Source of the DNA: Symbiodinium natans
Taxonomy: Eukaryota > Sar > Dinophyceae > Suessiales > Symbiodiniaceae
Direction: 5' to 3'
DNA length: 64,000 nucleotides
Assembly (NCBI GenBank): GCA_905221605.1
Contig: CAJNDS010002404.1
Location: 234,425 to 298,424 of the forward strand
In this document: piece after piece, positions 10,284 to 20,639 of the stretch
Layout of the letters: each line of letters starts with the position of its first letter
Position numbering within the stretch: the first letter of the stretch is position 1
Position numbers and translations under genes: made by a program
The notes under the pieces: generated by a model
Seen by the model: only the letters and a program-made list of their open reading frames with translations
The model's database searches: none
Told to the model about the DNA's origin: nothing

Positions 10284-12922
10284 ATGGGAAGCCAGCTTTG
10301 TTCTCCAGCCGCGGACATTGTCAATGTGGAGCCCGTCCACAAATGCTTGTTCCCAATGTATGTAGTCAAGGACCGTCTGCCTGTCCACGCATTGGCTTAA
10401 GGGCTCCTGACAGAGGTTTAGGACTTAAAGTAAGTGACCTTAAGAAAACCCTAACACCCCAAAACTCTAAACCCTACTAAAACCTGAAACCCGAAACCTT
10501 AACCTCGGACTCCACATGTCCAGGTATCCGACTTCTGTCAGATGGATGGGCCTCCGGAGCCACACCACACACTCAAGGCCCGGGGGCTGCTGCACGAGTG
10601 GCAGCCAGGCGACTTGGCAGTAATTTAGGGTTTAGGGATGTTTAGGGTTTAGGGTTTAGGATTAGGGTTTAGGGTTCCGGCCAGGACATCATAGCCCGGA
10701 TGCAAAAAAAGGTCTAGGGCTTGGGGGCTTGGCATGTTTTCACTAGCAGTTGCACGTTGCATCTGCACAAGTTTAGGTATGTTCGTCATCTTCATCTCTC
10801 ACCAATGGCTGAGCTTCGCACATCCGGACCCTCACGGCCAGCAAGTTGCAGTGCTTCGCAGCACCCTCCTTGGTGTGATTGCCGGGTCGCTCTGCGTTGA
10901 GCCCGACACGATTTCAATACCAGCTGGAAAGTACCTAACCATGGCCGCGTGCCAGGCGATACGCGATGGGTACATCTTCTTCGATTGGTTTGCCATCCCG
11001 CAGATCACCGCGCGGGAGGGGGGTGTCAATGAAGACGTCACCAGGACAGACGCAGCGTTGGCTGTGCAGAGCATCCCAGCGTACGTAGAGGCGGCAAACC
11101 TGTTCATGGCCCTCGTCCCAGGGCTGGTGCATGCAGACACGGGCATGCTCTGCAACTACATCTCGTGGCAGTCGCGAGGATGGTGTCACACGCCAAGTTG
11201 TGCTGGGCCAGTCAGTAATCTTGTTCACATGTGTGTTTCAAGCGTTTGGTGGGAGCGCTTTCTCTCCAGTTGCGGTTTCGACCGAATCCTAAATTCTAGT
11301 ATGGAGCGTACGTAAGAATAGCTGGACCTGCTGGGATGTTCGATGTGCGGTGGTTTCGGAGGAAAGCTGAAAGAAACATCCGGGTTAATTGTCTTGTTTG
11401 CATTGTGTCCGAAGCTGGCATCACCAGCAACTTTTGCCTTGGGGCTAAGGTACCCTGGCATAGAATTCTCGGAGATTGGGTTCTCGTTTCGAGTGTCCGC
11501 TCATATTGCGTTTGCCAGCCTGCCATGACTCAGAGGCCCTTGCTAACCTCGGAAAATGCATCCCCTGCACAAAAACACGTCGAAGGCCCGAAACAAGCGC
11601 GTGTCGGGCTGGGAAGAGGTGAAGCCCTTGAGATCGGGCATCCTGAAGCAGAAGCAGACCTGGTGCAGAAGAAGGTGCTGACGACATCGATGCAACCTGT
11701 AAGCTTGTAGGCTCCTCAAGTAACTATGGCATTTGCCGCATGGCCAAACTCAGGTCGCGCAGAATGGTGGTGCCACCTCCTGGCCAACAAACCTGATACC
11801 AGCGTGATTGTTGTCTTTTCTTCAAAGGAAGCAGAGTTCATGTTCCCCTTGAATTGGCAGGAGAACACCGTTTCCGAAGGCAACTTCACTGTGGAAGCAG
11901 ACCGGGCAGTTGTTGAGAAGCTTGGGGAGGCGGCCTTAGAAAGCAAGATCCATTTTCTGTCAACTGCGGGACACCAGAGCCTCTATCTGTATCGTTTTTA
12001 TCTGGCCCAGCGGCCACATCTACTGGGCCAACGAAGCCAGGCTTTCCGCCTGGAGGAATTCCTGGCGCATTTCCGATTCCCCAGCCTGCAGGAGGCTATC
12101 CGAGACACCTCGCGCATGAATCCTGCGCTTTGCGCGATCTTTGCCGGGGACGTGGGGATGCTGCGGCTCCTTCTCGAAAACAGAGCAGACGCCAACCACC
12201 GGCTTCATGGGCTGGCAGACCTAGGATATTACGATCGTCAGACGCTTCTTATGGCAGCCACGAAGTCGCGACAGAAGCCGGAGATGCTTTCCACCCTCAT
12301 CGAGTTTCGGGCCGAAGTTAATGCCACCTCCAGAATCGGACTCTCCTGCGCTGCCGTGGTACGATCCCCTGGGCAGTTGCGAGCCCTCATGGAAGGACGG
12401 GCAGACATTCACACACCAGGGGAGCCCTTTGGCCTAGCACCTATAGCAGGGGCTTCTGTGTGGGCTTGCCCGGAGACCATTGCAGTCATGCTGGCTGCAA
12501 GGTGTGACCCAAACTTCACGCCTCGTGGCGTAGGGTATGGCGCGCTGCATGCCGTATGCCTCCAGGCCCGCGGCCGCAGCACGGCTGTTGAGGTAGCCAA
12601 GGTGCTGCTTGACGGGAGGGCAGATGTCAACTCCAAGGCAGCTCCTGTGGGATTTTTCAAGGTTGCGTGCTTGGCATCGCGGGCTTGTGCAGCCTTGAAA
12701 GGTCTCGGGTCCTGTTCCATCGTCGTGAAAACCATGGCAAGCCTCCCTGGCCTTACACCGCTCGGTGCTGCTGCCCTGGCTGGCGATGAGGGCCTGGCTC
12801 GTCTGTTCTGGCAACACGATGCCGAAGTTGTCGCTAATGAAAGAGGCGACTTGCCAGAAGACCTGGCGGTCGCAACCGGACACGACCACTTGCTACCGCT
12901 CCTTGCATCCTTCGGAGTATGA
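10284..12922 (+). CDS. TIR-like/ankyrin repeat protein, paralogue 1 (4 exons)
   Basis: Exons 10284-10370, 10524-10608, 10777-11184 and 11754-12922 join in frame to 582 codons plus TGA. I placed the junctions by aligning the three tandem paralogues. The start is the ATG at 10284 (MGSQLCSP), a predicted N-myristoylation site with nearby Cys. Residue 59 begins MFVIFISHQWL, followed by FFDWFAIPQ and, across the third junction, SRGWC/RAEWWC. This layout matches TIR folds (beta-A strand, BB-loop-like region, WCxxE helix). The C-terminal 270 residues hold ankyrin repeats such as GLTPLGAAALAGDEGLARL. Donors are GA (intron 1), GC (2) and GT (3), and every acceptor is AG followed by G. Intron 2 carries TTTAGGG repeats. 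The likely role is cytoplasmic-face membrane signalling or NAD metabolism, which is inference. Confidence 0.8.
10434..10505. repeat. degenerate telomere-like array in intron 1 of paralogue 1
   Basis: AACCCTAACACCCCAAAAC, then CTAAACCCTACTAAAACC and variants, inside intron 10371-10523. Confidence 0.65.
10624..10678. repeat. TTTAGGG array in intron 2 of paralogue 1
   Basis: About seven units with ATTTAGGG-type irregularities, inside the 168-nt GC-AG intron 10609-10776. Confidence 0.85.
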
Positions 12923-13354
12923 TGCTGAAGAACATGATAGAAATGATCGGGCAACGTCCTCCTAATCAGAAACTAGGTACCTTAGGTACCTTTCTTCGGC
13001 CTCCCATTCTCACCCCCAACAAATAATCACGAATAGTACCCGGCATCTGGACTCATGTCACCCACAGGCGTGCCGAAACTGTTGGTGCTTGTGGGGGTTC
13101 TGTGATGTTCTGTGCCATCAGTTTCCCCATACGGCACACTTTGCGACTTTAAGGCAGGGTAGAATCTCGGAAGCTGCTGCAGTGTCAAGCTTGTCGCATC
13201 TTGTCGCTGCCTGTGGTGTTTTGCCCCTCCAGGCCCAAGAGTGGGACCCAACTTGTGCAGCTGTGAGAAGCTGTAAGCAAAATATGCAAGCAGCAAGTGA
13301 GACACCGGCCTAAAATCCACAGTAATTCCTACGAGTAGACGTCGCCGAGCTGCA
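12923..13354. other. spacer between paralogues 1 and 2
   Basis: 432 bp without a gene. A near-palindrome AGGTACCTTAGGTACCT sits at about 12975-12992. No polyadenylation signal of the AATAAA type is seen, which is usual for dinoflagellates. Confidence 0.5.
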
Positions 13355-15748
13355 ATGGGCAGTGTGGGGAGTGGGCTTTGCTCACCGCACGCAGCTGCCG
13401 AAGATGCTGCCGAAGATGCTGCCGAAGATGCTGCCGAAGATGCTGCCGAAGCTTCTGCCGAAGCTGCTGCCGTCGACCTGACGCCCGTGCATGAATGTCT
13501 GTTCCCACTCCATGTGATGAAGGCTGGGTTGAGGGTTTAGGGTTCAGGGTTCAGGGTTTAGGGCTGTCTGAGGAGGGGGGGGCATCGGGGCAAGGTGGCT
13601 TTGGTACACTCGCACAGCCGTCACGGCAGGGCTCCTGAGACAGACATGTAGCTTTGTCGGTAACGGTGAGAGGCACGCTGAAGAGAAAGCCGTCCACACT
13701 GCTTTCACTTCCCAGTGCTTGTTGTTCGTCGGTCTTGTGGGGTGACTCCGCGGACATGTCCCGCCTCGCGCAGGTGTCGGACTTCCTTACTACCGAGGGT
13801 GCCCCGGAAGCTCACGACTCGCTGAAGCGACGTGGCCTTCTGCATGAGTGGCGAGCTGGCATGTTTGTGATTTTTGTTTCCCATCAGTGGCTGAGCGCCG
13901 CACATCCGGATCCTGAAGGGCGTCAAGTCGCAGTGTTGCGTGATGCCTTGTCCGGTATGATCAGCGGCTCGTTAGATGTGCGTGTGGACTTCATTTCCTC
14001 GTCATTCAATAACAATAAGATGCCGCGCGACACACGACGGCTAGTTGCGTCTGGCTTCCTGTTCTTCGACTGGTTTGCGATCCCACAGATTACAGCGCGT
14101 ATGGAGGGCGTGAATGAAGAGACTACAAGGTCAGATGCTGCACTAGCCGTCCGGAGCATCCCTGCTTACGTGGAGGTTTCGAACCTTTTCGTTGCGCTGG
14201 TTCCGGAGCAGCTACATGCAGGGACCGGTCTGCCTTGCAACTATGCATCTTGGCTCTCGCGAGGATGGTGCCGGGCCGAGCTATGGTGTCATCTTCTCTC
14301 GAACAAGCCTGACACGAGTGTGATTGTTGTGCATTCGCAAGCGGAAGCAGAGTACATGTTCCCGATGGATTGGCAGCAAAATCTGATTGCCGAGGGCGAG
14401 TTCACGGTAGAGAGTGATCGGTCAGTCGTCGTGAAGCTAGGTGACATGGCCGTGATGAGCAAGATCCAGCACTTGTCAGACAATGGGCCCGCCAGCCACT
14501 TCCGATTCTATTTGGCCCTCCGGCCTCGGTTGCTTGGGCAGGAGAGGAGAGATCGCACCCCCGACGAGTTTCTGCGTCACTTCCGGTTCACAAGCCTGCG
14601 AGCAGCAGCAGAGGATGAGAGCTCCATGAACCTACGTCACCCTTGGGAATTGCTTTTTTCTTTTACTTTTTGGTTTTTTCATTTTTCATCTTTTTATATA
14701 AAACCCAAGAGGGCTTTAGAAATATCATTTTTATTCAGGTTCTAGGGGAGTATAGGAACGGCATCATGAGTGCCGTGATGTCTGGAGACGTGCCTATGCT
14801 GCGCCTCCTCGCCGCAGATCGGGCGGATGTGAACTTCAAGCTGCACGGGCTGAGTGACTTAGGCTACTTCGACACCCAGACTGTTCTCATGGCGGCTGCC
14901 AAATCTCGACAGGAGCCTGAGATGCTTTCTGCACTCGTTGAGCTTAGAGCTGATGTGGAGACGCGATCCAGGTCTGCAATCGTGTGCGCGTACCTCGTCC
15001 GATGTCCAGGACACGTGAAGGTGTTGGCTGATGCGAAGCTTGGTAGCCCAGTGGTATGGTTCACCCTTTTTTGGGGTTCTGGGTTCCCTGATAGAGTAAC
15101 CAACCACAAAGCGCCCTTAATATGATATCCCCTAAACCCCAAACCCTAAACCCTAAACCTTAGACCCTAAACCCTAAACCCTAAACCCTAAACCCTAAAC
15201 TCTAAACCCTAAACCCTAAACCCTAAACCGCAAGGAAGGCAGATCTGGAGGCAAGTTGGGTCTTGAATGGTCCCGCCGCGCTGGCGAGCACCGAGACGGT
15301 GGCAGCGATGATGGAGTTTCGTTGTGACCCCAACTTCGACTTTGTTGCCATCGGTGTCAGATACGGCCCGTTGCATTCCATGGCTTTGTCTTCCCGTGCA
15401 AACAGGCACGCGGAAGCCACTGCGAAGCTGCTGCTTAGAAGTCGTGCCGATGTAAATGCAAGAGCAAGGCCGCAAGGACAGTTCGCACAAAAGTGCCGTG
15501 AGTCTCAAGTGGAGGTAGCAAGTAGGGGCTGGGGTGCGTGCCCAATGCGGACAAGGTTCGAAGCAAGTGCACCTGGCCTCACTCCCATCAGCGTGGCGGC
15601 GCTTATGGGCCATGAGGCGTTGGTCAAAGTCTTCCTGGACTTTGGAGCTGAGATGATTCCCAATGAACGTGGCGATATGCCAGAAGACCTGGCAGTTTTG
15701 AATGGGCATGCCCATTTGATGCCACTTCTGTCCACATTTGCAACATGA
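13355..15748 (+). CDS. TIR-like/ankyrin repeat protein, paralogue 2 (4 exons)
   Basis: Exons 13355-13522, 13774-14627, 14756-15034 and 15235-15748 give 604 codons plus TGA. The N-terminus MGSVGSGLCS again fits N-myristoylation. It is followed by a five-fold AAED-type repeat (13396-13450) absent from the other copies, then the shared PVHxCLFP motif. The TIR-like domain starts MFVIFVSHQWL, then FFDWFAIPQ and SRGWCRAELWCHLL in one exon. The ankyrin part includes SALVELRADVETRSRSA and GLTPISVAALMGHEALVKV. Donors are GC, GA, GA and acceptors all AG|G. Introns 2 and 3 are at positions not interrupted in the other two copies. Intron 3 is mostly CCCTAAA repeat. At introns 2 and 3 the first four intron bases equal the first four of the next exon (GAAC, GAAG). 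Confidence 0.8.
13534..13563. repeat. telomere-like array in intron 1 of paralogue 2
   Basis: Four units of TTTAGGG/TTCAGGG inside the GC-AG intron 13523-13773. Confidence 0.75.
15134..15232. repeat. CCCTAAA array filling intron 3 of paralogue 2
   Basis: About 14 near-perfect units directly upstream of the acceptor at 15233-15234. The array takes up half of the 200-nt intron and replaces a normal polypyrimidine tract. Confidence 0.9.
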
Positions 15749-16841
15749 AATGCGCCCGTCCTGCTCAAGCAGCGAGCGCAGCTTTCGGACAGCGTTTCTG
15801 TCCAGACGTGTGTCACCCAACATTGGCACCGCAGCATGAATCGTCATAGGCAGCGTGCGATGGCGGGGTTGTCAACCAAGAAACCGGTTGTGAGTCTCCC
15901 CTCTCTCCCCTCTCTCCTCTCTCTCCTCTCTCTTCTCTCTTCTCTCTCCCTCCCTCCCTCTCCCTCTGCTCCTGTCGCTCCCCCTCTCGTGGACCAATCC
16001 CTGCGATGCTGAACCAGGACTACGACGTTGCTTGATATTGATTCGATACAAGATCCTGTGCGGCATCACCTAGCTTGCACAGCTCTCAAGTTAAGGACCC
16101 TTCTGTTTTCTCTAACCAGTATCCTTCTGCTGTTGTGGGCTGCCGACTCAAACTCAGATGCTTGCCTGTTGGGGGGCATGAATGCCCAGACGAACAAGGG
16201 CAAGTTCCCAGTGCGCACCTGAAGGCAGCTTAAGTATCAGCACCTGTGCGGCTTAAAGATGCTTCCCCTACTGTATCTCCAACAGGCCCCGAAGCCTTGT
16301 ACCGTGTCTTGGTCATGTCAATCAGCCCACGCACTCTGAAGGTAAGAAGTCCATAAGCCTTGCTGGTCAGCATAGAACCATCGCTTTGCTTCCAATGTCA
16401 GTACAAGCCCCCAGGTTTCCAGTAGAAAGCAGTGCTGTCCAGGAGCCCTTGAAACCTCACTTTAAATGCTGAAGGAGAAGGAGGCTTTTGAGGGCCACTA
16501 GCAGGACATGTGATGAGTGAGTCTATAATCGGCCAAGTTCGGGACCGCTTTGTGCGTGCAAGGTCTTCGAAGGAAAGGGAGGGACGGACTTCCGGAGACC
16601 TGAGGTTTCGAAACAGTGCAGAAGAAAGAAGAGTAGTTTCCACGTTGCAGTGATGTGTTGTGGCCACGTGGTGGGTCATGTTGTGCGCAACATTTGTCAG
16701 CCTCAGGTGCGCTTCTTCAGCTTAGTATCCTGTGCCGACCGTTCATAGCAGCACAGGCGCAGGCGCAGGATGTACTAGTGCTTCAATAGGCGAGCTTTCT
16801 CCTTACCTCACTACCTCACGAGAGTGGAGCTCCGTCAAGCC
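15749..16841. other. spacer between paralogues 2 and 3
   Basis: Contains the CT-rich microsatellite at 15897-15978. Otherwise there are short, unsupported open frames on both strands. No gene is called. Confidence 0.5.
15897..15978. repeat. CTCTCC/CTCTCT pyrimidine microsatellite
   Basis: About 80 bases of pure pyrimidine on the plus strand (CCCTCTCTCC, CTCTCTTCTC and CCTCCCTCC units). It could form triplex or H-DNA, but a role is not shown. Confidence 0.85.
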
Positions 16842-19348
16842 ATGGGCAACAAGTGTTGCTGCGCTGATGGGGTCGGGGTGGACATGCAGCCCGTGCATGA
16901 CATGGCTTTTCCGATGTGCCTCGTGAAGGTCCCAAGCCACGCAATAGGGTTTAGGGTTTAGGATGGGTTTAGGGTTTGGGTTTAGGGTTTAGGGTTTAAG
17001 GTTTAGGGTTTAGGGTTTAGCGTTTAGGGTTTAGGGTTTACGGGTTTAGGGTTTAGGGAATTAATCAACATGGTGCCTGTCAGCATTCGATGGCCCCTTG
17101 CGGGCGTTGCTTGCAGTAAATTGAGTGGCCCTCGCTCTAAGGATGGTCCCGTTCCTCCTTTAACGGGTTCTGAAAGCATGGGCTGTTGGGTATATAAGGG
17201 GTATTAAGGGGTACCCCCTACTAAAGGACCATGCAACTACCCGAAGAGACCCTAAACCCTAAACCCCTAAACCCCTAAACCCCTAAACCCCTAAACCCCT
17301 AAACCCCTAAACCGCTAAACCCCTAAACCCCTAAACCCCTAAACCCCTAAACCCCTAAACCCCTAAACCCCTAAACCCCTAAACCCTAAACCCCTAAACC
17401 CCTAAACCCTAAACCCCAAAACCCCTAAGCCCCTAAACCCCGCAAGGTCTCAGATTTCTTGCGGATGGAGGGAAGCCCTGAAGCGCACGACCTTTTGAAG
17501 GACGCCATGCGCCACAACTCGGCAGTTACAGTAAAGGGCTCCAATGTAGTTCCTTTTTGGGTTAGTTGTAGGGGATTCCAGTATATTACCCCAAAAAGGT
17601 ACTACACAGGAGCCTTTGGGTACAGTACAGGGCCAGAGGTACGTCATTTTATGGCAGAGGTCTTTTGTTACTCTGTTACTCAGTAGCAGTAGTAAGTTGA
17701 ACCAACTTCCCACCCACCCAGATTAAACAGCCCTCTGCAGGAGAGAGGCCAGCTTTATGCCTGGCATCCCGGCATGTTCGTGCTATTTATTTCTCACCAG
17801 TGGCTCGGGACTACTCATCCGGATCCGCATGGGCAGCAATGTGCGGTTCTCCGCAAGGCCCTTTCAGGAATGATCAATGGGAGTTTACAAGTTCAGACAG
17901 ACCCCGTGACGTTAATCCATCGCGCGCCGCCGAGCTTGTCATCAGCCATTCGCAAGCAAATTTCCGATGGCTTCCTCTTCTTCGACTGGTTTGCAATACC
18001 ACAGGTCACGGCACGCCTGGCAGGCGTGAATGAAGATGTGACTCGGTCAGAGGCTGCGCTAGCTGTTCAAAGCATCCCGGCATATGTAGAAGTGTCCGCC
18101 CTTTTCATCGCCCTGGTGCCAGAGCTTACGCACACCGTGACGGGGTCTAAATGCAATTACATTTCTTGGCTGTCGAGAGGATGGTGCCGAGCCGAGCTAT
18201 GGTGTCACGTCCTATCCAACAAGACAAACACGAGTATCATCGTGGTGTACTCCTCACACGAAGCAGAGTTCATGTCTCCTTTAGACTGGCAGCGCCACGG
18301 CATTTCAGAAGGAGACTTTACTGTAGAATCTGACCGTGAGGCTGTGAGCAAGCTGGGTGACATTGCCGTGCGGGCAAAGATCGAACACCTGTCATCAGTG
18401 GGCCCGTTGAGTTCATATCGGTTCTACTTGGCCCAGCGCGCACAGTTGTTGGGACAAGGAAGTGGGGCTTGGGGAAGAGATGCCTTCCTTGAGCAGTTTC
18501 GATTTCCCAGCCTGAAGGCGGCCGCCACAGACAGGAGCAGCATGAATGGCCTGATGTGTGCCGTTTTCGCAGGCGATGCCGATATCATTCGCCACTTGGT
18601 CCACCTATCAGCAGATGTAAACATGAGGCTACATGGCTTGGACGACTTTGGGTATTTTGAAAGCCAGACGCTTTTGATGGCCGCGGCGAAGTCGCATCAG
18701 TCCGCTCGGGTGCTTTCAGCGCTCATCGAGCTTCGCTGTGATGTGAACGCACGGGCCAAGAATGGCACGAGCCCTTCATACATGGTGCGATCGCCTGAGC
18801 AAGTGTTGGTGCTTCAAACGGCCAAGGCCGATTTACATCGCGCAGATCCTCCCTTGGGGCTGACTCCGCTGACAGGGGTTGCATCCTTTGCATCTGCAGA
18901 GACAGTCATGGCCATGCTAGCGGCTCGGTGCAGCCCGAATCCAGAATTGCAAGGTCTTGGCTATACCCCCTTACATGGGGTATCATTCTTCTCGCGTAGC
19001 AATAGAAGCTCGGAGGAAACAGCAAAGCTGCTTCTAGCTCATGCTGCAGATGTCAATGCCCGCGCGCAACCGGAAGGCATGTATTCTTGGATCTGTGCCC
19101 TGGCCCGCTCACACTGTGCCGTGTACGGCTTCGAAGCAAGTCCTGTGATGGCACGGGCATTTGCAAGCCTTCCTGGGCTTACGCCACTTGGTGCAGCTGC
19201 TTTTGTCGGTTGCGAAGCCATGGTGTGCATCTTGCTGGAGCACGAGGCAGTCCCCGTCGCCAATGACCGAGGGGACTCGCCTGAAAGCTTGGCTGCTGCC
19301 AACCAGCACTTGCACCTGCTTGCGGATCTTTCGACATTCTGTGTTTAA
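16842..19348 (+). CDS. TIR-like/ankyrin repeat protein, paralogue 3 (3 exons)
   Basis: Exons 16842-16928, 17447-17500 and 17741-19348 give 582 codons plus TAA, the same length as paralogue 1. The start MGNKCCCADG has Gly2 and three adjacent Cys, a strong dual-acylation pattern. The TIR-like domain begins at residue 59 (MFVLFISHQWL), with FFDWFAIPQ at about 128-135 and SRGWCRAELWC at about 192-202. Ankyrin repeats follow from about residue 310 to the end, including DVNARAKNGTSPSYMVRSPE and GLTPLGAAAFVGCEAMVCIL. The donor of intron 1 is GT. Intron 2 is best read as GA-AG because that keeps the exon spacing identical to both paralogues; a GC donor 3 nt later would add one residue. Most of the protein is one uninterrupted exon, unlike copies 1 and 2. 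Confidence 0.82.
16946..17059. repeat. TTTAGGG array, 5' half of intron 1 of paralogue 3
   Basis: About 15 units in the TTTAGGG orientation. It is paired with the oppositely oriented array at 17248-17440 in the same intron. Confidence 0.9.
17248..17440. repeat. CCCCTAAA 8-bp array, 3' half of intron 1 of paralogue 3
   Basis: About 23 units, nearly all the 8-bp variant CCCCTAAA. Few CCCTAAA units occur, so this variant was amplified locally. It ends six bases before the splice acceptor. Confidence 0.9.
17533..17617. mobile_element. hairpin/MITE-like element inside intron 2 of paralogue 3
   Basis: The left arm 17533-17562 (AAAGGGCTCCAATGTAGTTC, then CTTTTTGGGT) and right arm 17588-17617 (ACCCCAAAAAGGTACTACAC, then AGGAGCCTTT) are inverted repeats over about 30 bp with few mismatches and a 25-nt loop. 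It accounts for the centre of the 240-nt intron. Confidence 0.65.
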
Positions 19349-20621
19349 TCGTTGCGTGTTGAACATGTCAGACCATACCTGATGGTTAGCTCCATTGTGG
19401 GCCTTGCGCGGCAGGTTTTTAAAATCAATTGTGCGCGGTCCGCTCGCATGGCCAGCTTAGACTGGTATGGGCTAGTTGGACGTTGCTAGGAGCTTGTGGG
19501 CAGTTCATGCTTCTCCAGCATATCCTCCAACACATCTCCGTAGCCGTTTTCAGAAGCAGACTCGGCCTCACTTATACGCCTTCGGACAACTCCAGCCCAT
19601 GGGCAAGTCCGCTTGTCTGCTTGCCAGAGCGATGCTGGGAGAGGCAGTTGGGTGCGCCGCTTCCCAACGTCCGTTCTTGAGGCTTTGCTATGCCTGCAGC
19701 TGAAATTGTGGCTGTGGGGGGCCTCATTGTTTGGCACTAAACCAGATATCCCCAGATCACGCTTATGGCGGTCATAGGCTAGATGCTGTGCTGGCCGTCC
19801 ACATCATCGTCTGCAAGATGTGGAATCATCGCCTTGCTGCTGTTCCAGGTGATGACTCTTGTTCGTCACGGGTTCGAAGTGTCGGCACATGTTAACTTGA
19901 AGCGTGGTTGGCAGAAGCAACGTCGCATCAGTCCACCAAATTTTCTGAAATCTCAACGAAGCAAATCTGCCGATGGTAGCTGGGGCCAGCACGGCCTTCA
20001 TGATGTGGTCCCGCTGAAGGCTGAAGCAGATCCGTACCAGTGGGGTAGCATTTTATACACTTTTGAGGATACTTAAACTCAATAAGGAATAGAGAATGCG
20101 GTTTCTAATACGATCCTAACCACACACTAGTTGGAGTGGGCTTCAGTTGCAACTGCCAAGACCGCGGCGCTTCCATGTTGGAAGCCATGGTCTTAGCAGC
20201 GGCATGGCCCCCCGTTCATACCGGACTACACCATTGAGGGCCTTTGCAAGATCGCCAAGCATGCACTCCATGGCAGGACTGCTGAGCGGCAAATGTATCT
20301 GTATGAGCACGGCCAGTCATTGCGAAGCCCTGCCACGCTCAATGGCCAACGCAGCCACGAGAAGGCGTGTCATTCTGAACGACGTTTCGTACAGAAGCTA
20401 GGTCCTGGCTGCGGTCAAAAGTAAAGTGTGCACGTCCATGGACAGGATGTTTAGGGACTCTGGCTGAGGTCTGCAGACACGAGGTTCTTGGAAGACTCCT
20501 GAACCGGACAGTTCCCCGCAGAACCTTTGCCCACCTGTATTCCGACACTCTGTGTTTTGCCAAGGTCACCTGCCAGGCAGGGGGCTTCTCATTAGGCCGT
20601 GTTTGACTCGTGACTGTCAGG
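19349..20621. other. intergenic stretch downstream of the cluster
   Basis: Short open frames only. I see no ankyrin or TIR-like remnant here, so the tandem series seems to stop at paralogue 3. Confidence 0.45.
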
Positions 20622-20639
20622 TGAGTTGCAAATGTGGCA

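Noticed and set aside
19855-19900. GGGTTCGAA word considered as a tRNA T-loop
   Set aside because: No acceptor, D or anticodon stems could be paired around it; no tRNA found in the window.
20622-20630. GTGAGT word as a strong canonical donor
   Set aside because: Canonical consensus strength is not informative in dinoflagellates, and the upstream exon is not identifiable.
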